Positions 31,654 through 46,600 of a DNA stretch of 64,000 bases are shown in pieces. Positions within the stretch are counted from its first letter, which is position 1, and each line of letters starts with the position of its first letter. Below the pieces are notes generated by a model, which was given only the letters and a program-made list of their open reading frames with translations, was not told where the DNA came from and made no database searches. Source of the stretch: Dreissena polymorpha (Eukaryota > Mollusca > Bivalvia > Myida > Dreissenidae); NCBI RefSeq assembly GCF_020536995.1, contig NC_068357.1:123783704-123847703 (forward strand), given 5' to 3'. A program made the translations under genes and the position numbers.

Positions 31654-34600
31654 GTTGGTATCCATTTCAGCGCAAATCCATCACTCATTGAAATGCCTTT
31701 GTTTGTGACCTCCAAGAACGGGTCATATAACCGGCAGTTTCGATTTAGCAACATCATATTCAAAAAAGAGCAGTTTATATTTAAATTTAAAATTGTAAAA
31801 TTTATATTTTGAGTAAGACAAAACAGTTGTTGTAGGGCAACCCTACTCGCCTATCATCTATTTTAATTGAATTCATTCAAAAACTATCTGCCAATAAATT
31901 TAATCGCAAATTTTTCTAGTAAATTCACACAAGAGCAGACTGATTCTGGATTTCTTGTTTTTAGAGTATGCATTATATTTATATAGTAAATTGAACCAGT
32001 AGGCTTGGTGAAAAGGGCGCAATAAATTTGTCATGAGGGATGCTACCCCAATATTTTGGCATGTGATTGTACCCATACAATTCTCCTATCCCTTATATAA
32101 AGTTGGAAAACTTCAACTCGCATATTGATTTAAGACAATCATTTGTTCGTTTCAATCAGCCATCATGCTGTCTGGTCATTTGCGGCAATCAACTGCCCAT
32201 GTGTCATAATTGATGTAATTAGCATATAGAATAAGTCCTCTTCAGTTATAACAGTCACTCATGAAGAAAAGCAAGTCATTCAAAAACAACGTGTCTGGAC
32301 TCAGTGATGGGAAATTGTAATTCTTAGAGTATTTGAAAGGGCACGCTTTGGATTTATTAACTATAAAAACTAAATTTATTGGGGAATGAAAATGTTTGCA
32401 GATTCGAAATTTATACTTGCATCATGTATATGGCGTTAACATAACTGGCACAACAAGATTTAAATATATGATTTGGTTGGGCCAAGTGATTAGTGCATGT
32501 GATTTTAAATGTCTTGGATTCTAGTACATCTTGATTATGATTACCGGAATAAACACCCTTCGGAAGAAACCCCCTTCGCTAAAAACGGTAGGGCGGAAGA
32601 AACCCCCTTTCATAGTTTGCATATGCGGAAGAAACCCCCTCGCTAGTTTTGCATAGGCGGAACAAACCCCCTTCGAGTTTTCAGACAGGCGGAAGAAACC
32701 CCCTTCGTGTTTTCAGACAGGCGGAATAAACCCCCTTCCTAGGTGTTAAGTCTTTCCCGCAGAGGTAGTAAAATCCCGACTCGAACGATTCCCCATTACA
32801 TCCGTTTCAACCCGACTCTATTACTGCATGCTTGCTACTTTTCAAGTTTATATTCATTTCCCGATAATCCCGTTTATAAAATTTTTAAAGCACTTTCTGG
32901 TAAATATTAACGATAAAAGCTCTCAATAATTTCTTTAACACAAACTTTTTTGCCATTTTTTCATTTATAGACTTGATGAAATATTCCCTCCGAACATGCA
33001 TCAATCCCCTGACTAGTTGTGTGCTTGTTACAACGCTCAATACACCCACGCTTTATATGCTGCATAATGTTCGCGCCCTCTTTATTGAGAAAAAGAGTCA
33101 ACACAAAATAGAATTTACACTGCAAAAATATTTCAACGTTGCGGTAACATTTACATTCGGAAGTGTGTTTCGTATTAAAAACGCGTTAACACCAACTTAC
33201 GGGAGTGTATTTCGGATTTACAGTAAAGAAATGTACCGGCCGTTTGTTCACAAGTTGTTAATGAAGTTGTTAATGATACACACTAATCTTCAATCTGTGA
33301 AACTCAAACATCGTTATCATGATAATTGAATGAAGGTGCGAAAATCTGATTAAAGGAGTGTACCGGCCGTTTGTTCGGAAGCTGTGAAGAATTAATCAAG
33401 ATGGTAATAAAACGAATAATGTATGAATGGGGGAAAGAATTATTATTGAAGGATAAAATAGAAAAAAATGAAATATATTAACATTTATTTACAAAGATCA
33501 AGCAAGCATATACTAGAAAACATTAAACAAATTGTTGTTGCAAAAAAGGACACGCATTTAATGATAAAACAGGCATATATTTACATTTACTTACAAAGAT
33601 CTCAAACAAGCATATATTAAAAGCAATAAACAATTTGTTGTTGAAAAAAGACACGCATTTATTAACGATAAACAGGCATATATTTACATTTATTTACAAA
33701 GATCAAATCATTCCCTAAAATCACACAATTATAGCCGAATGCTAATGTAATTAAACAAAACTGTACATAACTTCACACGAGCCGCAAAGGCGCCGATCAT
33801 GACACAACTTCTCATCGTTATCTACAATAGCCGGTACATTAAAGGACCTTTTATATAATAAAATGAAGGTGCGAATATCTATTTCCAAACTGTTATGTGC
33901 TGAGTAAAGAGGTGTACCGGCCGTTTGTTCACAAGTTGTTAATGATGAGATGCTCGTGTGAATTTGTCTTGCACTCGTTTCAGTGAGATTATACCATTTT
34001 ATATGCGTTAGCTTGTACTAGATTGATAAAAATAACACAAACAAAAAATTAGCGCCCAGAGCCGATAGTGACGAAGATATTTCGTACATATTTTCCTATA
34101 ATAACCGAAGCATTCGTCTTAAAAAAAACTTAAATCGTGCAAAAAAACGTGATTACCGTGCGTTTGAATGTAACTAAATCGTCTGGAAGGGGGTTTGTTC
34201 CGCTATGGAAGGGGGTTTATTCCGCCTGTCTTAAAACTCGAAGGGGGTTTGTTCCGCCTATGCAAAACTAGCGAGGGGGTTTCTTCCGCGTATGCAAACT
34301 ATGAAAGGGGGTTTCTTCCGCCCTGCCGTTTTTAGCGAAGGGGGTTTCTTCCGGAGGGGGTTTCTTCCGTACACCCTTGATTATATTTGAAAATTAAATT
34401 TTCTGCATTTTTCATTTGTTTACATTTTTCATTTCATTTCCGGGCTACTACATGTATAAATCTATAAGAGCGGTAGCCCAGTTTATTGACAGACATACGT
34501 AGAATAAACTGCTGACCATGTGTTTGTACACTGTGTATTGCTTATAGACGAGTTAATTGTTATTGTTTACATTCGGGATTTTTCGCGCATGCGCACTGAC

Positions 34601-37600
34601 TGGTTGGCAAAAACACTGGTTACAGTAACGTAAAACATGTATAAAGGGCTTTTGTTTAGTCAATTAAACGATAAAAAATCCGAAATAAACATTACAACTC
34701 TTATACAATAGTGCAAATATATCATATTTAGTACCAATAAATAAATGTATCATCATATGTATAATTTCCTCTTTATAAAAATACAAATTAGTTATTAGCA
34801 TCAGAGTAAACGTGGTCGGAAGACTAAATACTGACAATACCACACAACAAAACAATAAACTAGCCGTATTCTTTTTTATAGTAAGACTTTAAAAAATGAT
34901 ATTTAAAAACTTATAAAACATATATTAATTTGATTATAACTATAAACGGTGTGGATATTGTTATTGCTCATCAGCGATCGAAAGTGTATTATAAGAGGCG
35001 CATTTAATCAATTATAAAACAAAGCCATTAAAAACGGAATACATTACAATCGTTAAATGTTGTGGTAATTTTCTTTTCCATAGAATGAATTTTCGTTTCG
35101 TTTCCATTGAATTACAATATTAATAAATTTTAATATACAAATGAAAATAAAACCTGCATCTTGTGCAAATTGAACTGTCTTTGCATGTATATTGAAATCT
35201 CTTAACAAGTAATAAGGAGTGATACATTTAACAATCTAGCATTTTATGATAAATATATATATTAATTTAAATTATTTTACACAAATATTGTTTATCCATT
35301 GTGATTGCTTGGTTTCATGATGGTGTTACGTGCAATGCAAGAACGTACAATCTTTACACTAAATTGACGAGTTTACATTTGCCGGTACCCGCGGTAAATA
35401 CATCAATTGTGTAGCAGTAATATTGAACAATATTTTAAATTTAAAGTTATAAAGCACTGTATTATTATGATTAAACTGGCTTACATATAAATACGCATGT
35501 TCTTGTTAATCCGTTTCAGACAAATATCTTCTTTTTTTAATATGTTAAATTATTTATTAAAGCAAATGTTACGTATTTTGGCTTTAATATTTGGCTTGCT
35601 CAATATGACTGCTGAATATGCCAAGAGATGGCATGGAGGTATCATAAAGTCTGCCACATGTGGTCTATGCAGGGACCCAATTAATGTATTGGTCACTATG
35701 TTTATGACACCGGCATGTTTTCTGTGTAATTGTCTGGGCAGTCTCCGATCATAACGAGATAATAGTGTCAAAATTGGTGTGCACAATTAAATAAAACAAT
35801 GAGATTTATTAATTTATTTGTTGTGTAACAAGGTAAGTCTGTACAGATATATTAAGATTAAAATCAGTTACCATATGTTGCGCACAAAAAGCGATCTATT
35901 TGATGTTTGTTTTCATCCTTATTTGTGTTTTTTCATTAAATTTAATTTATTCTAAAAGAATTTCCATTTTTGAAATTTTGTATCTAAAATGGACGTGAAG
36001 ATGCGTTTAGTAGAGATTTTTGTGGTAACCACATAACGAGCTCGTAGATAGTGTACGTTCCACTCCATAGCTCGTTTTTAGTAAACACAAATAATAACAA
36101 CAATATAATCGTTCCAAAAATGAATTTCCACGCATGCTTATGTTTTATTCAGACATAAATAGTAAAATTATATTTGATACAGTTCATGAGTATCAATAAA
36201 AACGATGATAATGTCAACCTTCTCTATATGCGCTTATAAGAATTCCACCTCTTTTTGCCAACCAGTGGGCGGAGTCTAAACTTTGCAGGTGCGTGTGACG
36301 TCACGCGTTAACTCGTCTATTATGCAATAACAAAGTGCAATCAATTATCTAATCTAAATCAGTCACCGATCACTTGCGGTAATGTCGTAAACAGTAATAG
36401 TGCATTTTACTCATCCAATCAGAGTCAACATTTGTCGTCTGCTTATAATATATTATAATGAGAGCCGGGTGAATAGTTGGTGCACATGATGCAACATCAT
36501 TTCGCAGTTTGGAATTCTTTGTTAACCGCAACAATGAGTAATAGCGACAACGTTTTTGATGTCATTAAGTATCCAAGGACGCCAAACATTAAATAAATCA
36601 AAACAATAGCGGATTCTTCAAAACGGTAACGAAACCGAAAATGAATATTAATAGCAATAGTGTGAACGAGGTTAACACCTGCTAATTAGTTTGCATTGTC
36701 AATTAATAATTGGATTAATCGACTGTTAATCAATAATCCTATATATGCCCGATATATATTTTTAAAACCAAAATATGGGTGGGTAATAGAGACGATAAGA
36801 GTCATAAACACAAACGTTTGACATTTTCTAAAGTGTCAAATGAATTTCGGCAAATACTTCTATTTAAAGATATGATGAAATAAGCTCCCAATTAGGACCG
36901 TTGTATTGCAACATGTGTAAATCACCTACCGCGGTTTGCACGCGTTGTGTACAGCTATTTTATGTTACAAAATTCTACATTTAATAATGAATTTCTTTGT
37001 CCAGATAAAAAGCGCACGAAAATTGGCGTGGGTGATTTTATTTGTAAATAAAAATTTCGTGGCAGGTACAACATTGAGATCATTTAATTTCCAATAAAAG
37101 TTTCGTTGTGAATGTCAACTTAAGTACAGGGGTAACTCGCGAATTATTTGGCATTGACATTTCTTCTTAATAAAATATAATGTCAACACGCTGTATTGTT
37201 ACCGTTACGCTGTATCAGTTCCTTCATTATTGAAACAATTATTGTATTGTATACTGACTGCACACAAGTAACGTAACATACGGATGCTTTACGTAAATTC
37301 GGACAGTACTTCGTGTCGGACACAAGTAAATAAATGATTTAATACTCTTGATTTCTTGAAACTCGGTATTTGTTGTTGAAAAGGGCAATTGCATTGATTA
37401 ACACCATACGAGTCAATCGTATTGATCATCTAAACGTTTTATTTACGTTTCCGACTTAACGTGCTGTCCGAATTTAAGTACACATACATGTGCACATACA
37501 TGTAATATCTACACGTAGTATATGATTTTCTTTGGTACATTTACATTTAAGTACACGGTGCCTGTACTGTACCGGTAACATTTATTTACGATATTGACTG

Positions 37601-40600
37601 TGTACATCAGACTACTTGCTGTATTATGTATATGTATGTATACATATTATGTATATGTAAATGAAGAAATAAAATAAAGATAAAAACCTGCCTCTTATCA
37701 TTTTGTAGGAAAATTTCATGGGCTACCAAATATTTTTATTGGTAGCCCAGTGGGCTACCTGAAAAATAAAAAATTTGTCGGACACTGAATTGCATCCCAA
37801 TTTTTGCCAAAGTATGACCCTTTGAAAAGTTTACAATACAGTATTACACTCATTAGAATGAAACAACATATCTTTATCTGGAGTGTCTCGGTCTTGGTGT
37901 CCCAATGTTGACAACAACCATGGTTTGGGATTTTCCCATATTCTGACACCTTATCTTAAGACTGCTTTTTATTTCATTCTAGAATCAAGAGATCAGTTTG
38001 TCAACAGCAAGATAGGGAAGATGTTTGGAATGTCGTTTGCATATGAAAGATGTTTCAAAAGGTAAGGTTCATCCCAGTCTCATTCATTTTTATGTGTTTG
38101 TTGCTTTAGTACATTTGTGTCGTGTTCTGTGTGTAAAGTGTTGTCCCAAATTATCTTGTGCAGTCCTCACAGGCTAATCAGGGATGACACTTTCCGCTTT
38201 TATGATATTGTTTGTTTAAAGAAAGTCTCTTCCTAACAAAAGTCAGCAGTGTAGGCGGAAAGTGTCATCCCTGATTAGCCTGTGCAGACTGCACAGGCTA
38301 ATCTGGGACAACACTTTCTGCACATGCATTTAACCACCTTTTTACAGAGCACGTCCCATTTGTATTGTGTATAACCAGTGATAATTTCCTTGCCCTAAAT
38401 AAAGGACCAAATACTATATAATAAGATGTGTATTTGCAAAAACAGTCTAAATAAATTTGCAGGTTGAAAGTGCAAACCAAGACTGAGCTAGAGCAGGTCA
38501 TTCACAGAAACATCCGCAATTCAGAACTAAGAGAGACAAGCATGCAGCTGTTGGAGATTGAAGTAACGTTCATTTGAGCATTTATTTGTAGTCCACACAG
38601 GCTAATCAGGGACGACACTTTCCTCTTTAATGAAATATTTTGGTTATAGGTAGTCCTTTCCAAACACAAATCCAGCCCATATAGGCTTAAGTGTTGTTCC
38701 TGATTAGTCTATGCGAACTGCTCTTTTCACACATGCATGAAGCCCTGTTTTCCCAGACGGAGGCTTGTTTGTATGTTTATTAATCATATAAATAAACAAC
38801 CACGAATTCATGATTGAATTTTAATTTGTCTATGAATCGTAAGTAACGATATTTCTGTATTCAAAATTGTAGTATTTGCTTAAAAAAATTAAAATTGCTG
38901 TTATCTAGTGACAGCAACCATAGATCGATATTTTATTCTTAAATACATTGATGTAAATATACTTCAGATTCTGTTACAATAATATGCTTTTGCTGGTGGA
39001 GATTTAATTGTCATTTACTGAATTTGTCAACAATATGGTTTAGTGACTTTTGTTACAAAATTTGTTTAAATTTGTATAGAGTAGATAGTTTATCCATCTA
39101 ATAAACACCGTCCCAAGTCTTGACCCTTAATCTCATTAACACCAAGTTTGACACTAATGTACAGACTGGAATTTTTTAGCTCACCTGAGCACAAGGTGCT
39201 CATGGTGAGATTTTGGGATCGCCTTTTGTCTGTCGTATGTCTGTTGTGCGTCCGTCGTCAACATTTTGCCTTGTGAACACTCTAGAAACCACATTTCTTG
39301 TCCGATCTGCATGAAACTTGGTCAGAACATTTGTCCTAACGATACCTCGAATGAGTTCGAAACTGAGTCATGCTGGGTCAAAAACTAGGTCACTAGGTCA
39401 AACAAAAGAAAAACTTTGTGAACACTGTAGAAGCCACATTTGATGCCCAATCTTCATGTAACTTTGTCAAAATGTTTGTCTAAATGATATGTTGGTCAAG
39501 TTCAAAAATTGTTCAGGTCTGTGGAAAAACATGGTCCCCAGGGGGCGGGGCAGTATTCCTTATATGGCTATAGAGAAACCTTGTGAACACACTAGAAGTC
39601 ACAATTTTTGCCCAATCATCACGAAACTTGGTCAAAACATTGGTTTCATTGATATCTCATATGAGTTCGAAAGTGGTCATGAGCGATGAAAAAACATGGC
39701 CGCCAGGGAGTGGGGCAGTTTTCTCAATATGTATATAGTGAAAACATGTGAACACTCTAGAAGTCATATTTTTGGTCCAATCTTCCTGAAATTTGGTCAG
39801 AACATTTTCTTCCTGGATACGACGGTTGAGTTCGAAAATGGTTTGGATCGGTAAAAAACATGGCCACCAAGGGGGGGGGGGGTCTTTTTCCTTATATAAA
39901 TATATATATAGTAGAAAAGCTTGTGAACACTCTAGAAGTCACATTTTTTGCCTAATCATCATGAACTTTGGTCAAAACATTGTTTATGTGGCTATCTCGG
40001 ACCAGTTTGAAAATAGTTGTGAACATTTGAAAAACATGGCCGCCAGGGGGTGGGGCAGTTTTCTCTATATGTTTATAGTGAAAACATGTGAACAATCTTT
40101 AAGACACATTTTTTGCCCAATCTTTATGAAATTTGGTCAGAACATTTGTTTTGCTTGATACGACTGTTGAGTTCAAAAATAGTTCGGATCAGTAAAAAAA
40201 CATGCCCACCAGGGGGGGGGTCTTTTTCCTTATATTTGTATGTTAAAAAAGCTTGTGAACACTCTAGAAGTCACATTTTTTGTCCAATTATCATGAAACT
40301 TGGTCAAAACATTGGTTTTATGGATATCTTGTTATGATATCTAGGCTGGGTTCGTTTATGGTTGCGGTCTGTTAAAAAAAATGGCTTAAAATAGCTTACA
40401 CTCTACTATGAAATTACCAATGTACACGTTGAATGAAATTTATGCATATTATGATTAGGACTTTATGATATTCATGATCTCCATGCAGTCATCTGAATAT
40501 TAATTCAGCCGATAAGATATACCGATAAATTTCCAAAAATTATTTATTTATTTTTGTTCCTTTCTGAAGAGGATTATTATGTTTATGATTGGTTGGGGAT

Positions 40601-43600
40601 GAAGTGCAACAAACATATTTTTGCCATCTGAAAACCCTTTATTAAATATTCTCAAAATTTTAAGTAGTAATATTGATTTCACAGAAAATAACTTAGGGGA
40701 GAAACAACTGTATATAACTTGAATTCTGTTTGACCCCCAATCATGAATGCATGGCTTGTCAGGAATGCACTCTTATTTCTCCATTGATCCCATTCATCCA
40801 CCTGCGTTTCAGCAACTAATTAATTCTCTATTGACTGTGCCTGAATTGTTAATGTGATGTAACAGGCTTGCAGCTTAAAAGCCCTTAGTCCCTAGAAATA
40901 GGCCCCAGCTGGGAACTCACATCAAAGACCTTCAGACTGATAAGACTGCAACACAAATTGTTATTGCACACAGTTTATGAATGTAAGGTCAGTAGTTTTG
41001 GTGTGATTATCAAAGATTTGTGTTTTAAATAGGGTTGATTGTTGTTTTAATTCGAAATATCATTGAAGGGCGAGTCTGAAAATAGTTCCAGTTTGTTTAA
41101 AAGCAAGGCCCTGAGGTGGTTGGCTGATTTCTTTTTATTGCTATAATGAAACATTGTGAACTTCTATATGACACATTTTAGTTCAATCTTAATGAAACAT
41201 GCTGAGAACATACGTTCCTATAATATCTTGATTTACTTTGAAAATGGCTCCGGTGCTCTGAAGAGCATGGTTTCCAGGGGCGAGCGAATTTCTTCTTTGT
41301 GAACCTTATGATGATATTTATGTTCCATGAAGTACTTTTATTATTTTGAACTCCACCTTTCCAGAATATTTTAGTTCCTTTGGGTCTCAGGTGAGCGCCT
41401 CAGGGCCCATGGCCCTCTTGTTTAAACAACTTATAGTAGAAATCCTGTCAGTATTTGATATAAGCCTGGTATTTTGAATAGGGGGTTTAATTCAGTGTTC
41501 CAGCTAGGATTTAAAAAGGGCAGGGGGGCTTTTTTGTCAAAAGGGCACTTTCGACGCCCAGTATTTCGTCAAAAGGGCACTTTTGAGCACGGGGCTTTTC
41601 GGAAATGCTTCCTGTCGCATGCTAATTTATATGTTATTAATAATTGCTAGAATATATTATTATTCCCATTATTATTGAACCATTTAAATATAATGTGTAC
41701 AATGAGAAATTAATTAATTACTTGTAATGTAATAAAAAGAAACAAAAACATTTTTTTTTTTTTGAAGGGCAGGGGGGAGGAAGGGCAGGGCGGAGGTTAG
41801 GTAGGGCAGGGCGTGGCGCCCTCAAATTTACGCCTAGCTGGAGCACTTTAATTCATAAGTGTCTGCACAGACTAATCAGTGACGAAACTTTCCAATTTAT
41901 GGTATTTTTCGTTGAAAGGGTTTCTCTTCTTAGCTAAAATCCTGTTTAGGCGTGATTTTTCTATGCATACTTTATTGGCTAATCTGGGACGACACTTAGG
42001 CACATACATTAAACCCCCTTTTCACAGAGCAAGGCTCATATCTATAAAATCACAACATTTTAAACTGTGTAATATTTCAGGCTGAGTGGGATGTGTTTAT
42101 GGCAGACATAGACCGAGGTATGGAGGAGAGTATCAGGCCCCCTGTGTGCCTGGGGGAGACTGGTCCCCTGGACTTCACTGTGGTAGATGCACGGTCAGGG
42201 GAGACAACCAGTCTGAGAGAGCAGCTGACAGCGGGAACCAGTCTGGTTCTTGTCTTGCTGCGCCACTTTGCGTGACTTCCGTGACGCACCCACCTGTCTG
42301 ACATCATCAGCCGTCAGGTATGTCATCACTCAATCCAATATGACATCATCAGTCGTCAGGTATGATGTCACATGCATTTCCCCAGGATTTTGGTCAAGCA
42401 CAGCGGCAAGACATGGCGGAATGGGGGTGGATTCAAAAGGGTGCCCATTAAGCTTTCTTTTTTTTCCTCTACATTTTCTTAATCACAAAACACAATACTT
42501 AGGAGCTATTTAACCACTTTTTTCTACATGTTCCTATATAAAATACACACTAATTTGGAGCTATGAAAGCATTAAAATTTATTTTATTGTTTATTTACTT
42601 TTCCTCAATTTATTATATTAAAGTCATGTTTTATATTATAAAATAACTAAGTCCACTGCCTCATTGTCTGGTCCTTTAATGCTGACCATCACCAGAGCAT
42701 TGAGGACAGCAGACTTCAGGTGAGCAGAATTTTCTGTGTTTACCCCCTTTCATTGTGCTTAAGCCTACTCGCAGTCTGAAATACAAACAAAATGTAAAAT
42801 TATTCTGAAATTAGAATGTTTAATCTCATTGACTTAACAATAAGAGATGCTTAAGCAAAAAATCAATTTTCGTTTGTTATTACATATATTTTTGACAGTC
42901 TAGTCAAGTACCCAAGGAGCAGTACCGACTTCTGAACGCACTGATCTGCACATGTGAAGAATACACAAAGAGCAAAATAAACCTACAAAAGGGTGGATTA
43001 TTTTTTCAAACAACTGTTTTATTTCAAAGTCTAGTATATGTTTACAAAGTTGCATTAAGATATGCTTTTGTATTTAAATGTTATCATCTGTAGTGTCTAA
43101 TATTTTATTCAACACACTATCTGTCTGTTTTTAATAATTATTCACGTGCGATTTCATTTTGCGTTGATTTCACTACATACTTATAAAAAGTTTAGTTAAG
43201 TAAAGATGTTCTTACCTCCTTTAACTTCTGTTACCCATGGACACCATTGGACAATATTGCTGCCACTGACTCGCTGTTTGAGACTTTTGGTTCGTGGGTT
43301 GGAGGTCTCAGGATCACTAAAACGTCCTTGACACTTTCACTTTTACTTATTTTACTCTCTGACAGCGACGATAATTGTAGTACTGACAAAGAAATGTGCA
43401 ATTGCAGATTTCCCAAACACAGGGACCGGTCGTATATGCGATCATGTCATTATTTCGTGCATCAAAACTAAAGAAAACTTTGTTGCAGATATTTAGCGTT
43501 TTCCGAAAATATTGAATAAGCTATTTGATGTGAATGCGTGTTTTGTTGGTGCTGTTAATTTAGTCGCGTTTGAGAAAATAGTGTGAACATTGTAAGTTTG

Positions 43601-46600
43601 CGGGAGAAATCAAGTGAGACGTTTGACTTCAATTTATTGTAAATATAACTTAAATTACGCTGAAACGTATACCGTGTTTTACTAAAATAATATGATTAAC
43701 GTGACATGAATCTTCTTAATCACGCTTTGTTTTGTTATACTGCAAGTAATAATAAAACACATGTTATGTTCTGTTATTCAAGTACGCACTACCGCAACAA
43801 ACAACGTTGACTGTTTATTTTGTGAATAGTTGTGTGCAATTAAAATGGAACAGCAACAAAATCGAGCATACCTGTAATTGCTCTTACGTCACGTGTACCG
43901 GTAATACTCGATCATTATAGACCATTATTAGGGGATACACACCATAATTGACCCCTATAAATAACCCATAAATTGTGCTCGCGTCTTATCAAATCTATTA
44001 TTATGAACATAAAACTTATAAGAATTGGTCGATGCCAGAATGCAGACAACATTCGGATCAGAGCTTGAAATGGCTTGTAAACTTTTCAAGCATCGCGAAG
44101 TCATAATCTGAAAATCAAGCGCCGCGGCGTAATGGATTTTGAAGTCCAGGCACCGCGGGCCCGCTGTGCTTTAACCGTCTGGGGAAATGCCTGTGTCATC
44201 ACTCATTACAATATGACATCATCTGCCGTCAGGTATGATGTCATCACTCATTATAATATGATATCATCAGCCGTCAGGTATGATGTCATCACTCATCACA
44301 ATATGACATCATCAGTTGTCAGGTATGATGTCATCACTCATTACAATATGACATCATCAGCCGTCAGGTATGATGTCATCTCTCATTCCAATAGTCATCC
44401 ATGCAGTCATCACTAAATTTCTTAACTTAAAACTTAATACAGTGTTTAAATATCGATATTCAAGATGTTTTTTTATTAATGCATTCAACTTACTCAGTTA
44501 ATGCAATACTAGTACATGTATTGCAAAAATATATGGAACATGCTCTGTAAAAACAGGGTTTAATGCTTGTTCATAAAATGTCGTCCTAGATTAGCCTGTG
44601 CAGTTGGCACAGGCTTATCAGGGACGACTTTTTTCACTTTTATGATATTTTTACGTTTAAAGAAAGTCTCTTCTTAGCAAAACTGTCATCCCTGATAAGC
44701 CTGTGCAGACTTCACAGGTTAATATCGGATGACACTTTACCCACATGCATTTAACACCCTTTTCACAGAGCACGGCTCATATTTAAAAAATCTTATGATT
44801 ACCATCATCATCCTGATCAAATTAAAATTAAATGAAAAACAAAGAATTGAGTTATTCATTTTGTTAAGAGTAAGTTAATGTTGTCATTCAGGAGGAGATA
44901 ATGTCAGCGGATGGCAAGGTGGTGGTGATATCCTTCGGTCTCCAGGAGGGGGCAGAGCGCTGGCTAGAGGACACCGGTTGTCCCTTCACCATGCTGCGTG
45001 ACCCTGAGAGACAGGTCAGGTGTTAGAAAAGTGGACCTTTTTGAACTTTGCGCTCTATTAAAAGGGGCTTAATGCTAGACTTTCATTAAGAAGAGACTTC
45101 CTTTAAACAAAAATTCCATCAACGCAGAAAGTGGTGCCCTGATTAGCCTGTGCAGACTGCGAAGGCTAATCAGGCACCAGTGCTTTCCACAGAATTTTTT
45201 TTCAGATGCCCCAGGGGTGTGTGGCTTGATTGGGCAATACAAAAATACGCTCAACAAGCGTATCTGGGAAAATGAAAATCGCTGCGGGTATTCCAAACTG
45301 CATTGATCATCGTCAATTTGCCCCAAATCTATTCTGAAACCATGTAACCTAGCTACAAATTATTAAATAAGACAATTTCATTTGCAAACTTTGCGTAAAC
45401 GCCTAAATGACTAGTTGCAGTTACTGGAAAAGTACACTGATCGGAAAATTTCAAGCACCCTGCATACACTGATTTCGAATTTTGAGCGGCCTGCATGGGA
45501 CTGTTAAATGGCTCGTGGAAAGCACTGTCTTGGCTGACATATTACACACATGCATTAATTATTGTTTTCATAGTGCGTGGTTCATTTATATGGTGATGGA
45601 TTATTGATTGAGTTTTAAGATACCCTCTCTGGGTGGGGGTATTTTGGGTTCACTCTGTAGTTATGGCATAAACATAAATCAGTTTGTGGAGAGAGCAACT
45701 TGCACTTTCTCGAGAAAATAGATTAAAGCTCAAAATATGTAACAAAGTTTGAAGTGTGGATATGCACGACTTTTTCATCTCCAGTGATCCGCACATTCCA
45801 AAGTTATTTGCCCTTGAACAGAGCTGCCAAAGTGTGGTCCGGGTATTTCTCAAGTTTGTGACAGATCTAGTTTGCTGTTGTATTGTTTCCTAAATGATTT
45901 TGCTCATTATCATTTTCTACATCATTGTAAAATACATAATAAAACCATTATTCAGTTTGCATAACTTGTATTATTTAACATTTTCCAATATCATGTTATT
46001 GTCTATTATACTGATATTGTGAGTCATAACAGATTATTTTATTGCAGATCTACCACTTCTTTGGGTTAAAGCGATCAGTGTTCAAAGTAAGACCATTGTT
46101 AAACAAATTAAATAATATGTATTGAAAGAAATACATGGTATTGTTATTTGCTTACTTTTTTTTACCTGAATATTCACCAATCTATTAGTAAAAGCAGGAA
46201 AGGACTTAAAGACACATAAATACATACCATGCTTTTGCAGTTATCTTGGGTATAGACGTCCACAATGCCATTAAGAGATATTTTATGTAAGCGATGCTGT
46301 AAACATAGTGTGTTGTTTTTTTTCAAATACACAACTTACTACTAGTGTAAGCTTTATTGGAATAGTTTAAAGAAAATTCATCATATGAATCTTAACTTTG
46401 TTGAATGCATTCACTGAAAGGTTTGTTTTTGTTTAAATGAAATTTCCAAAATACTATTAGTCGTGTCTAACCTCAGGTGTGGTGTGTAGCCTCACTGGTG
46501 TATTACGCAGAGGCAATGGTGGCGGGGAAACCACTTCCAAAGCCGTATGAGAATGTCCATGATGACACCATACAGGTACACAACTGCTTGTTCATTGAAG

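Noticed and set aside
35497-35786. Overlapping open frames of 85 and 78 residues inside the TA-flanked element
   Set aside because: Mutual antisense shadows with no recognisable domain; not enough to call a transposase.
42273-42284. Exon 4 UGAs as evidence of a pseudogene
   Set aside because: Five downstream exons stay in phase with conserved family motifs, all splice sites are intact, both stops are TGA in a U-x-x-U pattern, and a SECIS is present.
42250-42513. Plus-strand frame 'MSCCATLRDFRDAPTC'
   Set aside because: Out-of-frame shadow of selenoprotein L exon 4 running into the intron array.
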